The notes under the pieces were generated by a model that saw only the letters and a program-made list of their open reading frames with translations, was not told the origin of the DNA and made no database searches. From assembly GCA_937871985.1 (NCBI GenBank), contig CALMPB010000283.1, forward strand, positions 1 to 5,199: a stretch of DNA of 5,199 bases. Direction: 5' to 3'. Of this stretch, positions 1-4,935 are shown piece by piece. Position 1 is the first letter of the stretch. The number at the start of each line of letters is the position of its first letter. The stretch is from an uncultured Burkholderiaceae bacterium. Lineage in GTDB: Bacteria; Pseudomonadota; Gammaproteobacteria; Burkholderiales; Burkholderiaceae. A program made the position numbers and the translations under genes.

Positions 1-52
1 GAGCATGCGGCTTATACCCGCATCGAGGGTTCGAATCCCTCCGTCTCCGCCA
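1..52 (+). tRNA. tRNA-Ser, probably GCU; 3' part only
   Basis: This is the 3' portion of a class II tRNA. A long variable arm is visible, with stem TGCGG (6-10) pairing with CCGCA (18-22). It is followed by a T-arm with 5-bp stem GAGGG/CCCTC (25-29/37-41) around TTCGAAT, the acceptor 3' strand CGTCTCC (42-48), discriminator G49 and an encoded CCA (50-52). The long variable arm plus discriminator G point to serine. The GCU isoacceptor is inferred from resemblance of the leading GAGCATGCGG to the anticodon-stem end and variable arm of that tRNA; the anticodon itself is outside the window. The gene probably serves as the chromosomal integration site for the adjacent element. Confidence 0.9.
25..52 (+). 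other. candidate attachment site (att core) in tRNA 3' end
   Basis: The T-arm and acceptor end of the tRNA directly abut an integrase gene, the usual arrangement when a tyrosine recombinase has inserted an element into a tRNA 3' end and rebuilt the tRNA from its own DNA. The exact core cannot be set from one end. It may extend rightward through the terminator, because the integrase reading frame already ends there. A matching direct repeat at the far end of the element, outside this window, would define it. Confidence 0.5.
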
Positions 53-64
53 GTATTTAGTATG

Positions 65-92
65 AAAAAGCCTTGTTTTTACAAGGCTTTTT
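65..92. terminator. bidirectional terminator shared by tRNA-Ser and int
   Basis: An 11-bp perfect stem AAAAAGCCTTG (65-75) / CAAGGCTTTTT (82-92) encloses a 6-base loop. It has a T-run after the stem on both strands, so it can stop transcription from the tRNA rightward and from the integrase leftward. The integrase TAA stop (79-81) lies in the loop. Confidence 0.88.
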
Positions 93-1302
93 TATTTTTG
101 CCAAATTCTGACTGCGGAATAACTGCGGAATCTGCATTTAACGCCCGGTTTATGGCAGCCAAGTTTCGCCCTTTGTCGGCGCCTGGAATCCATTTGGCGT
201 AATCACGCATCATGACCTGTAGGCTGTGGCCATGCTGCTTTGCCACCCATACCGGGTCAGCGCCGGCCGACAGGGCAAGTGTAACGCTGGTGTCGCGGCA
301 TTCCTTGGGCGGTCTGTACCGAACCTTCGCTTTTTTGAGGATAGCTGCCCACATACGGCGCTGGGTTTGTTCATCGTGCCAGGCCGTTCCGGTGGCTGGA
401 TTGACAAAAACATGAGCTCCCGCAAGTTGGGTTCGCGCACGCTGACGTTCTATGACTGCGCGTGCCCTATCGTTCAGTTCCACTTCGCGCACAACAGATG
501 TTTTCGTGCGTTCTTTGTCCTTTGCCAGCACGCGCGCGCGGCGCACTACCACTGATCCGGTTTCCAGGCCCACATCTGGCCACAAGAGGGCGATTTGCTC
601 GCTGGGCCGAAATCCGGCAAAACATGCGAACTCAAAGTAGTCAGCAATTTCCTCGCCGAACAGTTTCTTCGCGGCTGGAAGAATGGCCTGCACCTCCGCC
701 ATACTGAATGGGTCGGGTATAGGTTTTTGTGGCTTCAGGTTGTCAATGCCTTCAGTGGGATTTGGAAGGCGCTTGTCTGCCCTACAGATTGCTTCGAATA
801 GTGCGCGAAGCGGGATCATGATGTTGTTCTGCGTCTTGCGGGCTAAGGGCTTATGCGGTTTGCCATCCGGGGTGATTCGTGTTGATGCCAGTTCGGACAG
901 GTGTAGCAATAGTCGCTCGTGTGTAATGGCGGCCGGCAGTTCGTGACCAAACTTCGATAACCAGTAAGCCTTCAAATGTCGCTTATAGACTGTCAGAGTC
1001 GAGTCCTCAAGACTGCGCACCGCCGTAACTTTCCATACGTCAGCCCATTCCGCGAGAGTGCGCGCCTCATTGGCTTTTTGATCTTCGATGTTTCGGTAGT
1101 CGGGGAAGTACTCCGCCATGTTAAATGTTCCGGCCTTGATGTCGGCCATTACGGAGGTGCGGATTCTCGCAGCGTGTTTTAAATTCGCCGCAGTAGGTTT
1201 CATGGCTAGGGTGGGCCGAAGATCTTTGCCTTGCCATGTGAAGCGCACTTGTATCCTGTCGCCGGCCGGTGTTACCCCGCCTGTTTTCGACCTTCTACCC
1301 AT
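79..1302 (-). CDS. int: phage tyrosine-recombinase integrase
   Basis: This 407-residue site-specific recombinase would catalyse insertion and, with the excisionase, excision of the element at tRNA-Ser. The N-terminal 70 or so residues (GRRSKTGGV..., with an RFTWQGKD strand) resemble the DUF3596-type arm-binding domain of phage integrases. A core-binding helical domain follows at about 80-190 and the catalytic domain at about 200-380. Visible active-site residues are R232 (in FAGFRPSEQ), K267, R336 (in KECRDT), H359 (in QHGHS) and nucleophile Y368 (in RDYAKW). The first His of the usual HxxR box is Lys (K333); related phage integrases often vary here. The ATG is preceded by GGAGGG (1312-1317), about 9 bases upstream. 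The start overlaps the end of xis by 31 bases, and the stop lies inside the terminator loop. Full length, no sign of decay. Confidence 0.97.
   Translation of the reverse strand: MGRRSKTGGVTPAGDRIQVRFTWQGKDLRPTLAMKPTAANLKHAARIRTSVMADIKAGTFNMAEYFPDYRNIEDQKANEARTLAEWADVWKVTAVRSLEDSTLTVYKRHLKAYWLSKFGHELPAAITHERLLLHLSELASTRITPDGKPHKPLARKTQNNIMIPLRALFEAICRADKRLPNPTEGIDNLKPQKPIPDPFSMAEVQAILPAAKKLFGEEIADYFEFACFAGFRPSEQIALLWPDVGLETGSVVVRRARVLAKDKERTKTSVVREVELNDRARAVIERQRARTQLAGAHVFVNPATGTAWHDEQTQRRMWAAILKKAKVRYRPPKECRDTSVTLALSAGADPVWVAKQHGHSLQVMMRDYAKWIPGADKGRNLAAINRALNADSAVIPQSEFGKNKKAL
111..131. repeat. tandem 10-mer direct repeat, candidate integrase arm site
   Basis: ACTGCGGAAT occurs twice (111-120 and 122-131), an 11-bp period, close to one helical turn. 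It lies inside the last codons of int, about 60 bp from the tRNA end. Short direct repeats near an att core are typical of arm-type integrase binding sites. The repeat is seen directly; the role is inferred. It could also be a chance duplication in the poorly conserved integrase tail. Confidence 0.35.
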
Positions 1303-1481
1303 TTGTTGTATCCCTCCAGGTCAACCAATATGCGTCCGTCTGGCGCGCGACGATACTCTCGCTCCTCCAGCCATACCCCTTCTTCAATTTTTCGGCGAAC
1401 TGCCTTCACGGTATAGCCGGTCAGCGTTTCGAACACTGGCAGTTGCACGTATTTGACCGCCGTAGATGCTGATGTAGTCAT
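1272..1481 (-). CDS. xis: excisionase (Xis-like recombination directionality factor)
   Basis: This is a small basic 69-residue protein. Residues about 12-37 (QLPVFETLTGYTVKAVRRKI) form a winged-helix/HTH recognition unit, followed by a probable wing (REYRRAPDGRILVDLEGY) and a short C-terminal tail. The pattern matches small phage excisionases of proteobacterial prophages, which bend attachment-site DNA and tip the integrase toward excision. The ATG has a strong AGGAGGT Shine-Dalgarno 5 bases upstream (1487-1493). The 3' end overlaps the int start by 31 bases, so the pair is probably translated from one message. A terminator-like hairpin lies just upstream of the ribosome-binding site and may limit expression from the operon behind it. 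The assignment rests on motif, size and position. Confidence 0.85.
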   Translation of the reverse strand: MTTSASTAVKYVQLPVFETLTGYTVKAVRRKIEEGVWLEEREYRRAPDGRILVDLEGYNKWVEGRKQAG

Positions 1482-1493
1482 AGCACCTCCTCA

Positions 1494-1571
1494 TTAAAAC
1501 CCCGGCTCATGGCCGGGGCAGATAAAGTACTTGGCTGACGTAGCCAGGAGTTTGCGGATTCGTTCTGTCAT
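1494..1571 (-). CDS. possible 25-residue small protein between the large phage gene and xis
   Basis: This reading frame begins with an ATG sharing ATGA with the stop of the 463-residue gene, the coupling style used elsewhere in this operon. AAGG lies about 7 bases upstream. It encodes MTERIRKLLATSAKYFICPG followed by HEPGF, and ends in tandem stops TAA TGA just before the xis ribosome-binding site. It fills the gap between the two genes exactly. Its last third coincides with a terminator-like hairpin, so the coding impression could be a by-product. No family recognised. Confidence 0.4.
   Translation of the reverse strand: MTERIRKLLATSAKYFICPGHEPGF
1496..1518 (-). terminator. Rho-independent-type hairpin upstream of xis/int
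   Basis: Read on the minus strand, a 7-bp all-G/C stem CCCCGGC/GCCGGGG (1512-1518 with 1500-1506) and 5-base loop are followed at once by TTTT and then AA. It lies after the 463-residue gene and 14 bases before the xis start. It probably ends or attenuates transcription from the leftward operon before the integration genes. The T-run is short, so termination may be partial. Confidence 0.6.
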
Positions 1572-2959
1572 GGGCTGGCCTTATTGGCACCCTGGCTGGA
1601 TTGCGTCACATCGCAGTTTTCGCAATGCCCAGCGCCATCCAGAAATCCGGCTTCGTAGCTATTGACTGGGAACATGTCGCCGCAGTCGCAGGAAACCATG
1701 CTGACGTCCTGCTGCGCCTGTCCGTCTGCTGGCGGGGTGGGGGCGACTCGGTGTATGAGAGACTCAACGCTACGCGCAAACCTTAACGCCTCGTCGTTCG
1801 TCATGTTGCTGCGACGTTCAAGAGACAGGATTTGTTCGGCGGTTATAGGCTCCGCGCTCGCGGCAGGCTGTGCGCCTTGGTAGCTCTCCTGGGCGTCCTC
1901 CCAGCATGCTCGGTAGTTCTCTTTTTGGATTGGGTTCAGGTCCAGCCAGTCATCACCTGGACCGCGACTGTTTGCGTTGCGCATCTCACGCTCCCACCAA
2001 TCGTCGAATGACATCTGTTCGTCACTCGGCTCACCCTTCACCGGCTCGGCAGGCGCTTGATACTTCGGATTGCGCATCATGCCTTGCTCAATGTCGTGGG
2101 GATCATCGATCCATTCAGGCTCGGCAACTGATAAGGATTGCTGAGTAGTTAGTGCGCCGAGAGCAACGCTGAATTCATCCGCCAAGTTCATATCTTCTTG
2201 GCCCCACCCTTCATCACCTACAAATCGACCAAGCGCATCAGCTACACGCTCTAGCAGATCAACCGTCAAGCTTCCCTTGATAGTTGGCTGGACGAGTGCT
2301 GCGCGTGCGGCGCTCCACGCAACGGGGCGTCTTTTGCTGTATTCGGATGAAAGACGGTCATGCTCAGTAAGCAGTTGGGTGGAATCGAGGTATTCGGGCA
2401 TGGCTGCGATTTCGGCCATTCGCTTCTTCATGTCCTGTAGTGTGACTAGCTCGGTCAGCGCTGAGCGTAGCGGCGCGGCAGGTTGTGGGGCTGCGTTCCT
2501 GACCCATTCAGCAAGCGCGGCTTCGGCTTCTTCTTTGGTCTTTAGGCTATCCGCAATCTGGAATGTGATTCGACCTTTGCATCCATGTCGGTTAACTTCC
2601 TGAAATATGTCGGTGCCGTCGATTCGGACGCACCAGCCGCGTCCCATAGTTTCGGTGACATATGGGCCTTGCACCCAATCGACATCGGCATGTATGCCTT
2701 TGACTACTGGTTTGGCCGGTGGCATGGTGACCAACGACTTTTCTATGTCTCTAACCAAACTTTCATTGCGCCCAGCCACACTAAGCGCCGCCAAAATCTC
2801 CGGGATGTAGCGCGTCAAGGGAGGCTCCCTGTGCTGCCGCCGGTCGTGGGCGATGGCTTGGCGGCGGATGCTTTCTACCAGATTTCGGCTATACCATGTG
2901 TATTGATCTGGCTCAGGCAGCGGCGGCAGTTCGATTTGGTCTTTGTCTTGTTGGGTCAT
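1568..2959 (-). CDS. mosaic phage protein of unknown function, C-terminal zinc-binding motif
   Basis: I do not recognise a defined function for this acidic 463-residue protein. It looks like a string of small modules joined by Ala/Pro/Gln-rich linkers at about 156-166, 299-312, 361-371 and 405-418. Visible segments include an N-terminal charged helical part (about 1-75), a Trp/Gly-rich segment at about 90-150, a helical segment at about 165-220, a DEGWGQ segment near 249, a Trp-rich segment FDDWWEREMRNAN (318-330) running to CWEDAQ, and a C-terminal CDC...CENC motif (C424, C426, C446, C449) likely to bind zinc. Such linker-separated mosaics are common among early-region phage proteins. The ATG has AAGGA about 8 bases upstream and shares ATGA with the preceding zinc-ribbon gene, so translation is probably coupled. 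Soluble and cytoplasmic by appearance; no signal or membrane segment. Confidence 0.85.
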   Translation of the reverse strand: MTQQDKDQIELPPLPEPDQYTWYSRNLVESIRRQAIAHDRRQHREPPLTRYIPEILAALSVAGRNESLVRDIEKSLVTMPPAKPVVKGIHADVDWVQGPYVTETMGRGWCVRIDGTDIFQEVNRHGCKGRITFQIADSLKTKEEAEAALAEWVRNAAPQPAAPLRSALTELVTLQDMKKRMAEIAAMPEYLDSTQLLTEHDRLSSEYSKRRPVAWSAARAALVQPTIKGSLTVDLLERVADALGRFVGDEGWGQEDMNLADEFSVALGALTTQQSLSVAEPEWIDDPHDIEQGMMRNPKYQAPAEPVKGEPSDEQMSFDDWWEREMRNANSRGPGDDWLDLNPIQKENYRACWEDAQESYQGAQPAASAEPITAEQILSLERRSNMTNDEALRFARSVESLIHRVAPTPPADGQAQQDVSMVSCDCGDMFPVNSYEAGFLDGAGHCENCDVTQSSQGANKASP

Positions 2960-3150
2960 TTTTTATTCCTTTGTCGCCCGTAGGCCCAGTTCCAACGATT
3001 CGTATCGCGCTGATGGTCTGTCGCGTCGGCGCCTGGATAGACTTCTTTCCGGCAACGTGGGCAGAGCGATTGATGGGGGAGAATTGCGACATCGCAGCAG
3101 TTCGTGAAGATCGTGCTATTGGTTGGAGAGCTCAGGTGAATGTAGATCAT
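2956..3150 (-). CDS. small zinc-ribbon-like phage protein
   Basis: This 64-residue protein has a CC-x10-CxxC arrangement (C18, C19, C30, C33) in TNCCDVAILPHQSLCPRC followed by KEVYPG, a pattern typical of small phage zinc-ribbon proteins. A longer in-frame ORF reaches to 3237. The internal ATG at 3150 is preferred because GAGGGGGAG sits 2-3 bases upstream and because the upstream gene ends there in an ATGA overlap. The stop in turn overlaps the start of the 463-residue gene by ATGA. The function is unknown; DNA or RNA binding is possible but not shown. The tail is basic (YGRQRNKK). Confidence 0.75.
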   Translation of the reverse strand: MIYIHLSSPTNSTIFTNCCDVAILPHQSLCPRCRKEVYPGADATDHQRDTNRWNWAYGRQRNKK

Positions 3151-3527
3151 GACTCCCCCTCGATGCGGCGGCGAGCGGTTTTCAGGACGTGGGTATATGG
3201 CATTCCGACCCATATCCCGGTTCCGGCAGCGCTCCACGTCACGCCGTCATTGGCGATAAACTCGTCGTTGGCCTGAATAATTTCACCCGCTCCCAGCAAT
3301 CGATAGGCAGGAGCATCCGCAGGCATGGCGGGTTGGCTCAACCGTTCCAGAATAGCGACTGCAATTTCATCCGCCATTTCGGTTTCGGAAGCTTCAATGA
3401 AGTCATCGGGCCCCATCGTGTTGTAGCTCCAATCCTCCCACACTCGATTGCAGACATATGCGGCGGTCAAGTGCTCACGCACAATATCGGCAAGCTGTTC
3501 GACGGTTGGCAGGTTATTGGTTGTCAT
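3147..3527 (-). CDS. phage protein with C-terminal YRLL...GEIIQ module
   Basis: This is a 126-residue protein of unknown role. The first 65 residues are helical and acidic. Residues about 75-122 form a beta-rich segment beginning AYRLLGAGEIIQANDEF, with a W98/W106 pair and ending in a basic KTARRRI. Similar C-terminal segments recur, attached to different N-termini, in small proteins of tailed phages; I infer a mobile module. The start at 3527 is chosen because GATGAGG lies about 6 bases upstream. A longer frame to 3605 has no comparable site and would run deeper into the upstream gene. It overlaps the upstream gene by 14 bases and the downstream zinc-ribbon gene by ATGA. Confidence 0.75.
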   Translation of the reverse strand: MTTNNLPTVEQLADIVREHLTAAYVCNRVWEDWSYNTMGPDDFIEASETEMADEIAVAILERLSQPAMPADAPAYRLLGAGEIIQANDEFIANDGVTWSAAGTGIWVGMPYTHVLKTARRRIEGES

Positions 3528-3804
3528 GAGTGGCCTCATCTTTTTTCTTGCGGAACCAGTCCGTATCGAACACCGGCGCATCGAGCCAGTTATTCTCAAT
3601 GGCAATGGAAATCACAATGACCGGCCAGACAAGCGGAGCCACGACGACTGCGATCAAATCTCCCAATGTGATCCGGTCAAAATCACGGATGTCGATGCCG
3701 CGCCAGAGCGCAGCGCAGATGATTACAAGACCAACAAGCCACCATAGGGCTATCCATATCATCGGATTTATTATGATGATCTCCATTTCGGTTATCACGC
3801 CCAT
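3514..3804 (-). CDS. small two-pass membrane protein of unknown function
   Basis: The 96-residue product has two hydrophobic segments, about 9-34 (IIIINPMIWIALWWLVGLVI onward) and about 48-69 (DLIAVVVAPLVWPVIVISIA). They are separated by a short charged loop, RGIDIRDFDR, and followed by a charged tail with RKKK at 85-88. It is therefore probably an inner-membrane protein. GGAGGTG 4 bases before ATG 3804 decides the start over the longer frame to 3891. It overlaps the preceding membrane-protein gene by 10 bases and the following gene by 14, so translation is likely coupled. The pairing with another small membrane protein is suggestive, but nothing identifies holin, superinfection-exclusion or other activity. 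Confidence 0.72.
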   Translation of the reverse strand: MGVITEMEIIIINPMIWIALWWLVGLVIICAALWRGIDIRDFDRITLGDLIAVVVAPLVWPVIVISIAIENNWLDAPVFDTDWFRKKKDEATHDNQ

Positions 3805-4040
3805 ACCCACCTCCAAATAACCCAAACAACGCTCCAAAATGCCGCGATAATCGTGATGATCAGAACCAAGTCCGGCCAATCTTCGCGCCATGAAAACGCG
3901 TTCCAGTCGTCGAACTCCGTTTCGATTGAGCGAAGATCGGACAAAGTACCGTGGAAGGGCATGGGTGTTGGGGTATCTGCGGACGCGCGCACGTTATCCG
4001 CAGGCTTATGCACAGGATTAGTGGATAAGTCGTGGTGCAT
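3795..4040 (-). CDS. small protein with C-terminal membrane anchor
   Basis: This 81-residue protein has a polar N-terminal two-thirds (MHHDLSTNPVHKPADNVRAS at 1-20, then an acidic segment SIETEFDDWNAF) and a single Trp-rich hydrophobic C-terminus from about residue 55 (DWPDLVLIITIIAAFWSVVW). It would be a tail-anchored membrane protein. No family recognised. The start is uncertain. ATG 4040 has only a weak GGTG site 9 bases upstream, within the arm of a hairpin; a GTG at 4052 and an ATG at 3962 are alternatives without a better site. Three DnaA-box-like 9-mers fall within the first 16 codons, so this stretch may double as regulatory DNA or may be a leader if the true start is 3962. Confidence 0.55.
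   Translation of the reverse strand: MHHDLSTNPVHKPADNVRASADTPTPMPFHGTLSDLRSIETEFDDWNAFSWREDWPDLVLIITIIAAFWSVVWVIWRWVWA
3994..4028. promoter_or_regulatory. cluster of three DnaA-box-like 9-mers
   Basis: TTATCCGCA (3994-4002, plus), TTATGCACA (4006-4014, plus) and TTATCCACT (4020-4028, minus) lie within 35 bases, 12 and 14 bases apart. Against the relaxed consensus TTWTNCACA, the middle one matches fully and the other two have one mismatch each. Such clusters can bind DnaA at replication origins or regulated promoters. No obvious AT-rich unwinding stretch adjoins it, and it falls in a possible coding region, so the role is inferred. Confidence 0.35.
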
Positions 4041-4047
4041 ATTCAAC

Positions 4048-4070
4048 CCCACCCGTTATTAGCGGGTGGG
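4048..4070. other. 8-bp inverted repeat before the 81-residue gene
   Basis: CCCACCCG (4048-4055) and CGGGTGGG (4063-4070) form a perfect stem with a 7-base AT-rich loop. It lies in the 52-base gap between the DGR remnant and the membrane-protein gene. On the minus strand it is followed by GTTGAAT rather than a T-run, so it is a weak terminator at best. Its downstream arm contains the only Shine-Dalgarno-like GGTG for ATG 4040, so folding could hide it. It could also be an operator. Confidence 0.5.
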
Positions 4071-4092
4071 CTCCATGGTGGTAGAGAAATGG

Positions 4093-4473
4093 TTAAGCGC
4101 GTCGGTAAGCCTTTGTCAGGCCGGCATCGACGCAATGCCCGCGTTTGCGGGCGGCGTTCGCTATCCTGCTGCGGTCTCGGTGGCCGCTACAGTGGCGCAG
4201 CAGGCCCAGGTAGCTGTTGATGGTTTCCAGCGATTCGGCGGCCGGGATGCGCTCGATGGCGACAACCTTCTCGCGCATTCCCTGGATGATTGCCGCCCGA
4301 TTCGCTGACGAATTGGCGCGGTAGACGTCCATGACAAGATCAATGCACTGTTCATCCAACCTTTTGCCCAGCGTGAATTTGTAGTCGCGCTGCATGTTGG
4401 CCACGACCTGGGAAATCAGCTTTGCCAGATCGCGAGTGCTTGCGTAAACGGGAAGGTCAGTGTGTAACGCCAT
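4093..4473 (-). CDS. DGR remnant: Avd-like N-terminus fused to reverse-transcriptase C-terminus
   Basis: The 126-residue ORF reads as two pieces. Residues 1 to about 73 (LPVYASTRDLAKLISQVV, QRDYKFTLGKRLDEQCIDLV, VYRANSSANRAA) resemble the first helices of four-helix-bundle Avd accessory proteins, which bind RNA and the reverse transcriptase in diversity-generating retroelements. Residues from about 80 (SLETINSYLGLLRHCSGHRD, then RSRIANAARKRGH) resemble the extreme C-terminus of DGR reverse transcriptases, where INSYLGLLRH-type motifs are common. The Avd bundle is therefore cut short, and the RT palm with its xxDD motif is absent. The likely junction is 4234-4260. An in-frame deletion removing the rest of avd, the template repeat and most of the RT gene explains this. 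The ATG at 4473 lacks a strong Shine-Dalgarno and follows the second target gene by 28 bases across a hairpin. The alternative is an unusual complete Avd-like protein. The Avd half is the firmer call; the fusion is inference. Confidence 0.68.
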   Translation of the reverse strand: MALHTDLPVYASTRDLAKLISQVVANMQRDYKFTLGKRLDEQCIDLVMDVYRANSSANRAAIIQGMREKVVAIERIPAAESLETINSYLGLLRHCSGHRDRSRIANAARKRGHCVDAGLTKAYRRA

Positions 4474-4480
4474 GGCAGGG

Positions 4481-4495
4481 GCGGGCTACGCCCGC
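4481..4495. other. post-VR hairpin/cruciform, second target gene
   Basis: GCGGGC (4481-4486) and GCCCGC (4490-4495) form a perfect 6-bp stem with a 3-base loop. It begins 28 bases after the candidate IMH of the second target gene and has no T-run. In Bordetella-phage-type DGRs a hairpin or cruciform just downstream of the variable region helps mark the retrohoming target. The matching hairpin after the other copy supports that role. Confidence 0.6.
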
Positions 4496-4501
4496 AAAGG
4501 G

Positions 4502-4924
4502 TTAAATGGATGAAGCGATAATGCTGCGGAAGGGACGGACACGAAACTCGCGGTAGCGGTGGTACGCGTACACGAGGCCGTGCTCGAAGCACACGGCCCA
4601 AGCGCTGCCGGAGCCGTGGGGCGTACTGGTAATCTGGATCGACTCATACCCACTTTGCTCGAACAGGTCGGGCACGTTGATGCAGGCCAACATGACATCG
4701 CGTTGATCTCCGTGCCGCCAGTCCGAAAAGCCGTTGATGTCGCCCTTGGCGGCGATTCGCTCGGCCGCGTTGTTGTGACTGGCCTTGATGTCGAAATCGG
4801 GGCCACCGGGAATGATAAGGTGGTGCACCTGGCCGGCTTTGAGGCGGGAGCCTATGTAAATGCCACCTTGTTCCGGCCATGGCTGGCCGATGGTGGGGAT
4901 TTCGAGCGTGGCTACTGTAGTCAT
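4502..4924 (-). CDS. DGR target protein with C-type-lectin-like variable domain (second copy)
   Basis: This 140-residue protein is probably a ligand-binding protein diversified by a retroelement. The N-terminal half (IPTIGQPWPEQGGIYIGSRL, IPGGPDFDIKA) leads into a DUF1566/C-type-lectin-like segment: NGFSDWRHGD at 64-73, an IQITSTP strand, AW at 108-109, FE at 113-114 and a terminal EFRVRPFR (126-133). Codons 103-125 are the variable block; 14 codons differ from the tandem copy, while G104, A108, W109, V111, F113, E114, G116, H122 and R123 are unchanged. ATG 4924 is chosen because AGGAG (4932-4936) lies about 8 bases upstream; the frame stays open to 5062 but would overlap the upstream target gene. 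There is no signal peptide. It lies between the first target copy and the Avd-like remnant, as DGR targets usually do. At 140 residues it is short for a DGR target, perhaps a minimal lectin-fold domain. Confidence 0.82.
   Translation of the reverse strand: MTTVATLEIPTIGQPWPEQGGIYIGSRLKAGQVHHLIIPGGPDFDIKASHNNAAERIAAKGDINGFSDWRHGDQRDVMLACINVPDLFEQSGYESIQITSTPHGSGSAWAVCFEHGLVYAYHRYREFRVRPFRSIIASSI
4524..4624 (-). repeat. DGR variable region VR-B with candidate IMH
   Basis: This covers target codons 101 to about 134. The block 4550-4618 differs from VR-A at 23 of 69 positions, 21 of them in codon positions 1 or 2. Replacing differing bases by A yields mostly AAC. Bases 4524-4549 are identical to 4985-5010 and are the candidate initiation-of-mutagenic-homology segment. 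The left limit at 4624 is approximate. Confidence 0.8.
4524..4738 (-). repeat. duplicated target-gene 3' segment (pairs with 4985-5199)
   Basis: This 215-base segment aligns without gaps to 4985-5199 at an offset of 461 bases. Of 27 mismatches, 23 are in the variable block and only 4 in the upstream 120 bases. The true repeat may continue rightward beyond the window. It marks a tandem duplication of a target gene. Confidence 0.93.
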
Positions 4925-4935
4925 TGCAGGTCTCC

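Noticed and set aside
1519..1567. Promoter for xis/int upstream of the hairpin
   Set aside because: TACTTT on the minus strand resembles a -10 element, but no credible -35 lies 16-18 bases upstream; a 5-bp inverted repeat TGGCT/AGCCA here is too short to interpret.
2585..2983. Plus-strand 132-codon open frame opposite the 463-residue gene
   Set aside because: It is a shadow of the minus-strand gene, with no recognisable domain and no Shine-Dalgarno.
3189..3620. Plus-strand 143-codon open frame opposite the small-gene cluster
   Set aside because: It opposes genes with strong ribosome-binding sites and ATGA overlaps; no motif.
4056..4076. Five-codon leader peptide MEPTR with tandem stops TAA TAA before the 81-residue gene
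   Set aside because: No Shine-Dalgarno, extremely short, and largely a by-product of the inverted repeat at 4048-4070.
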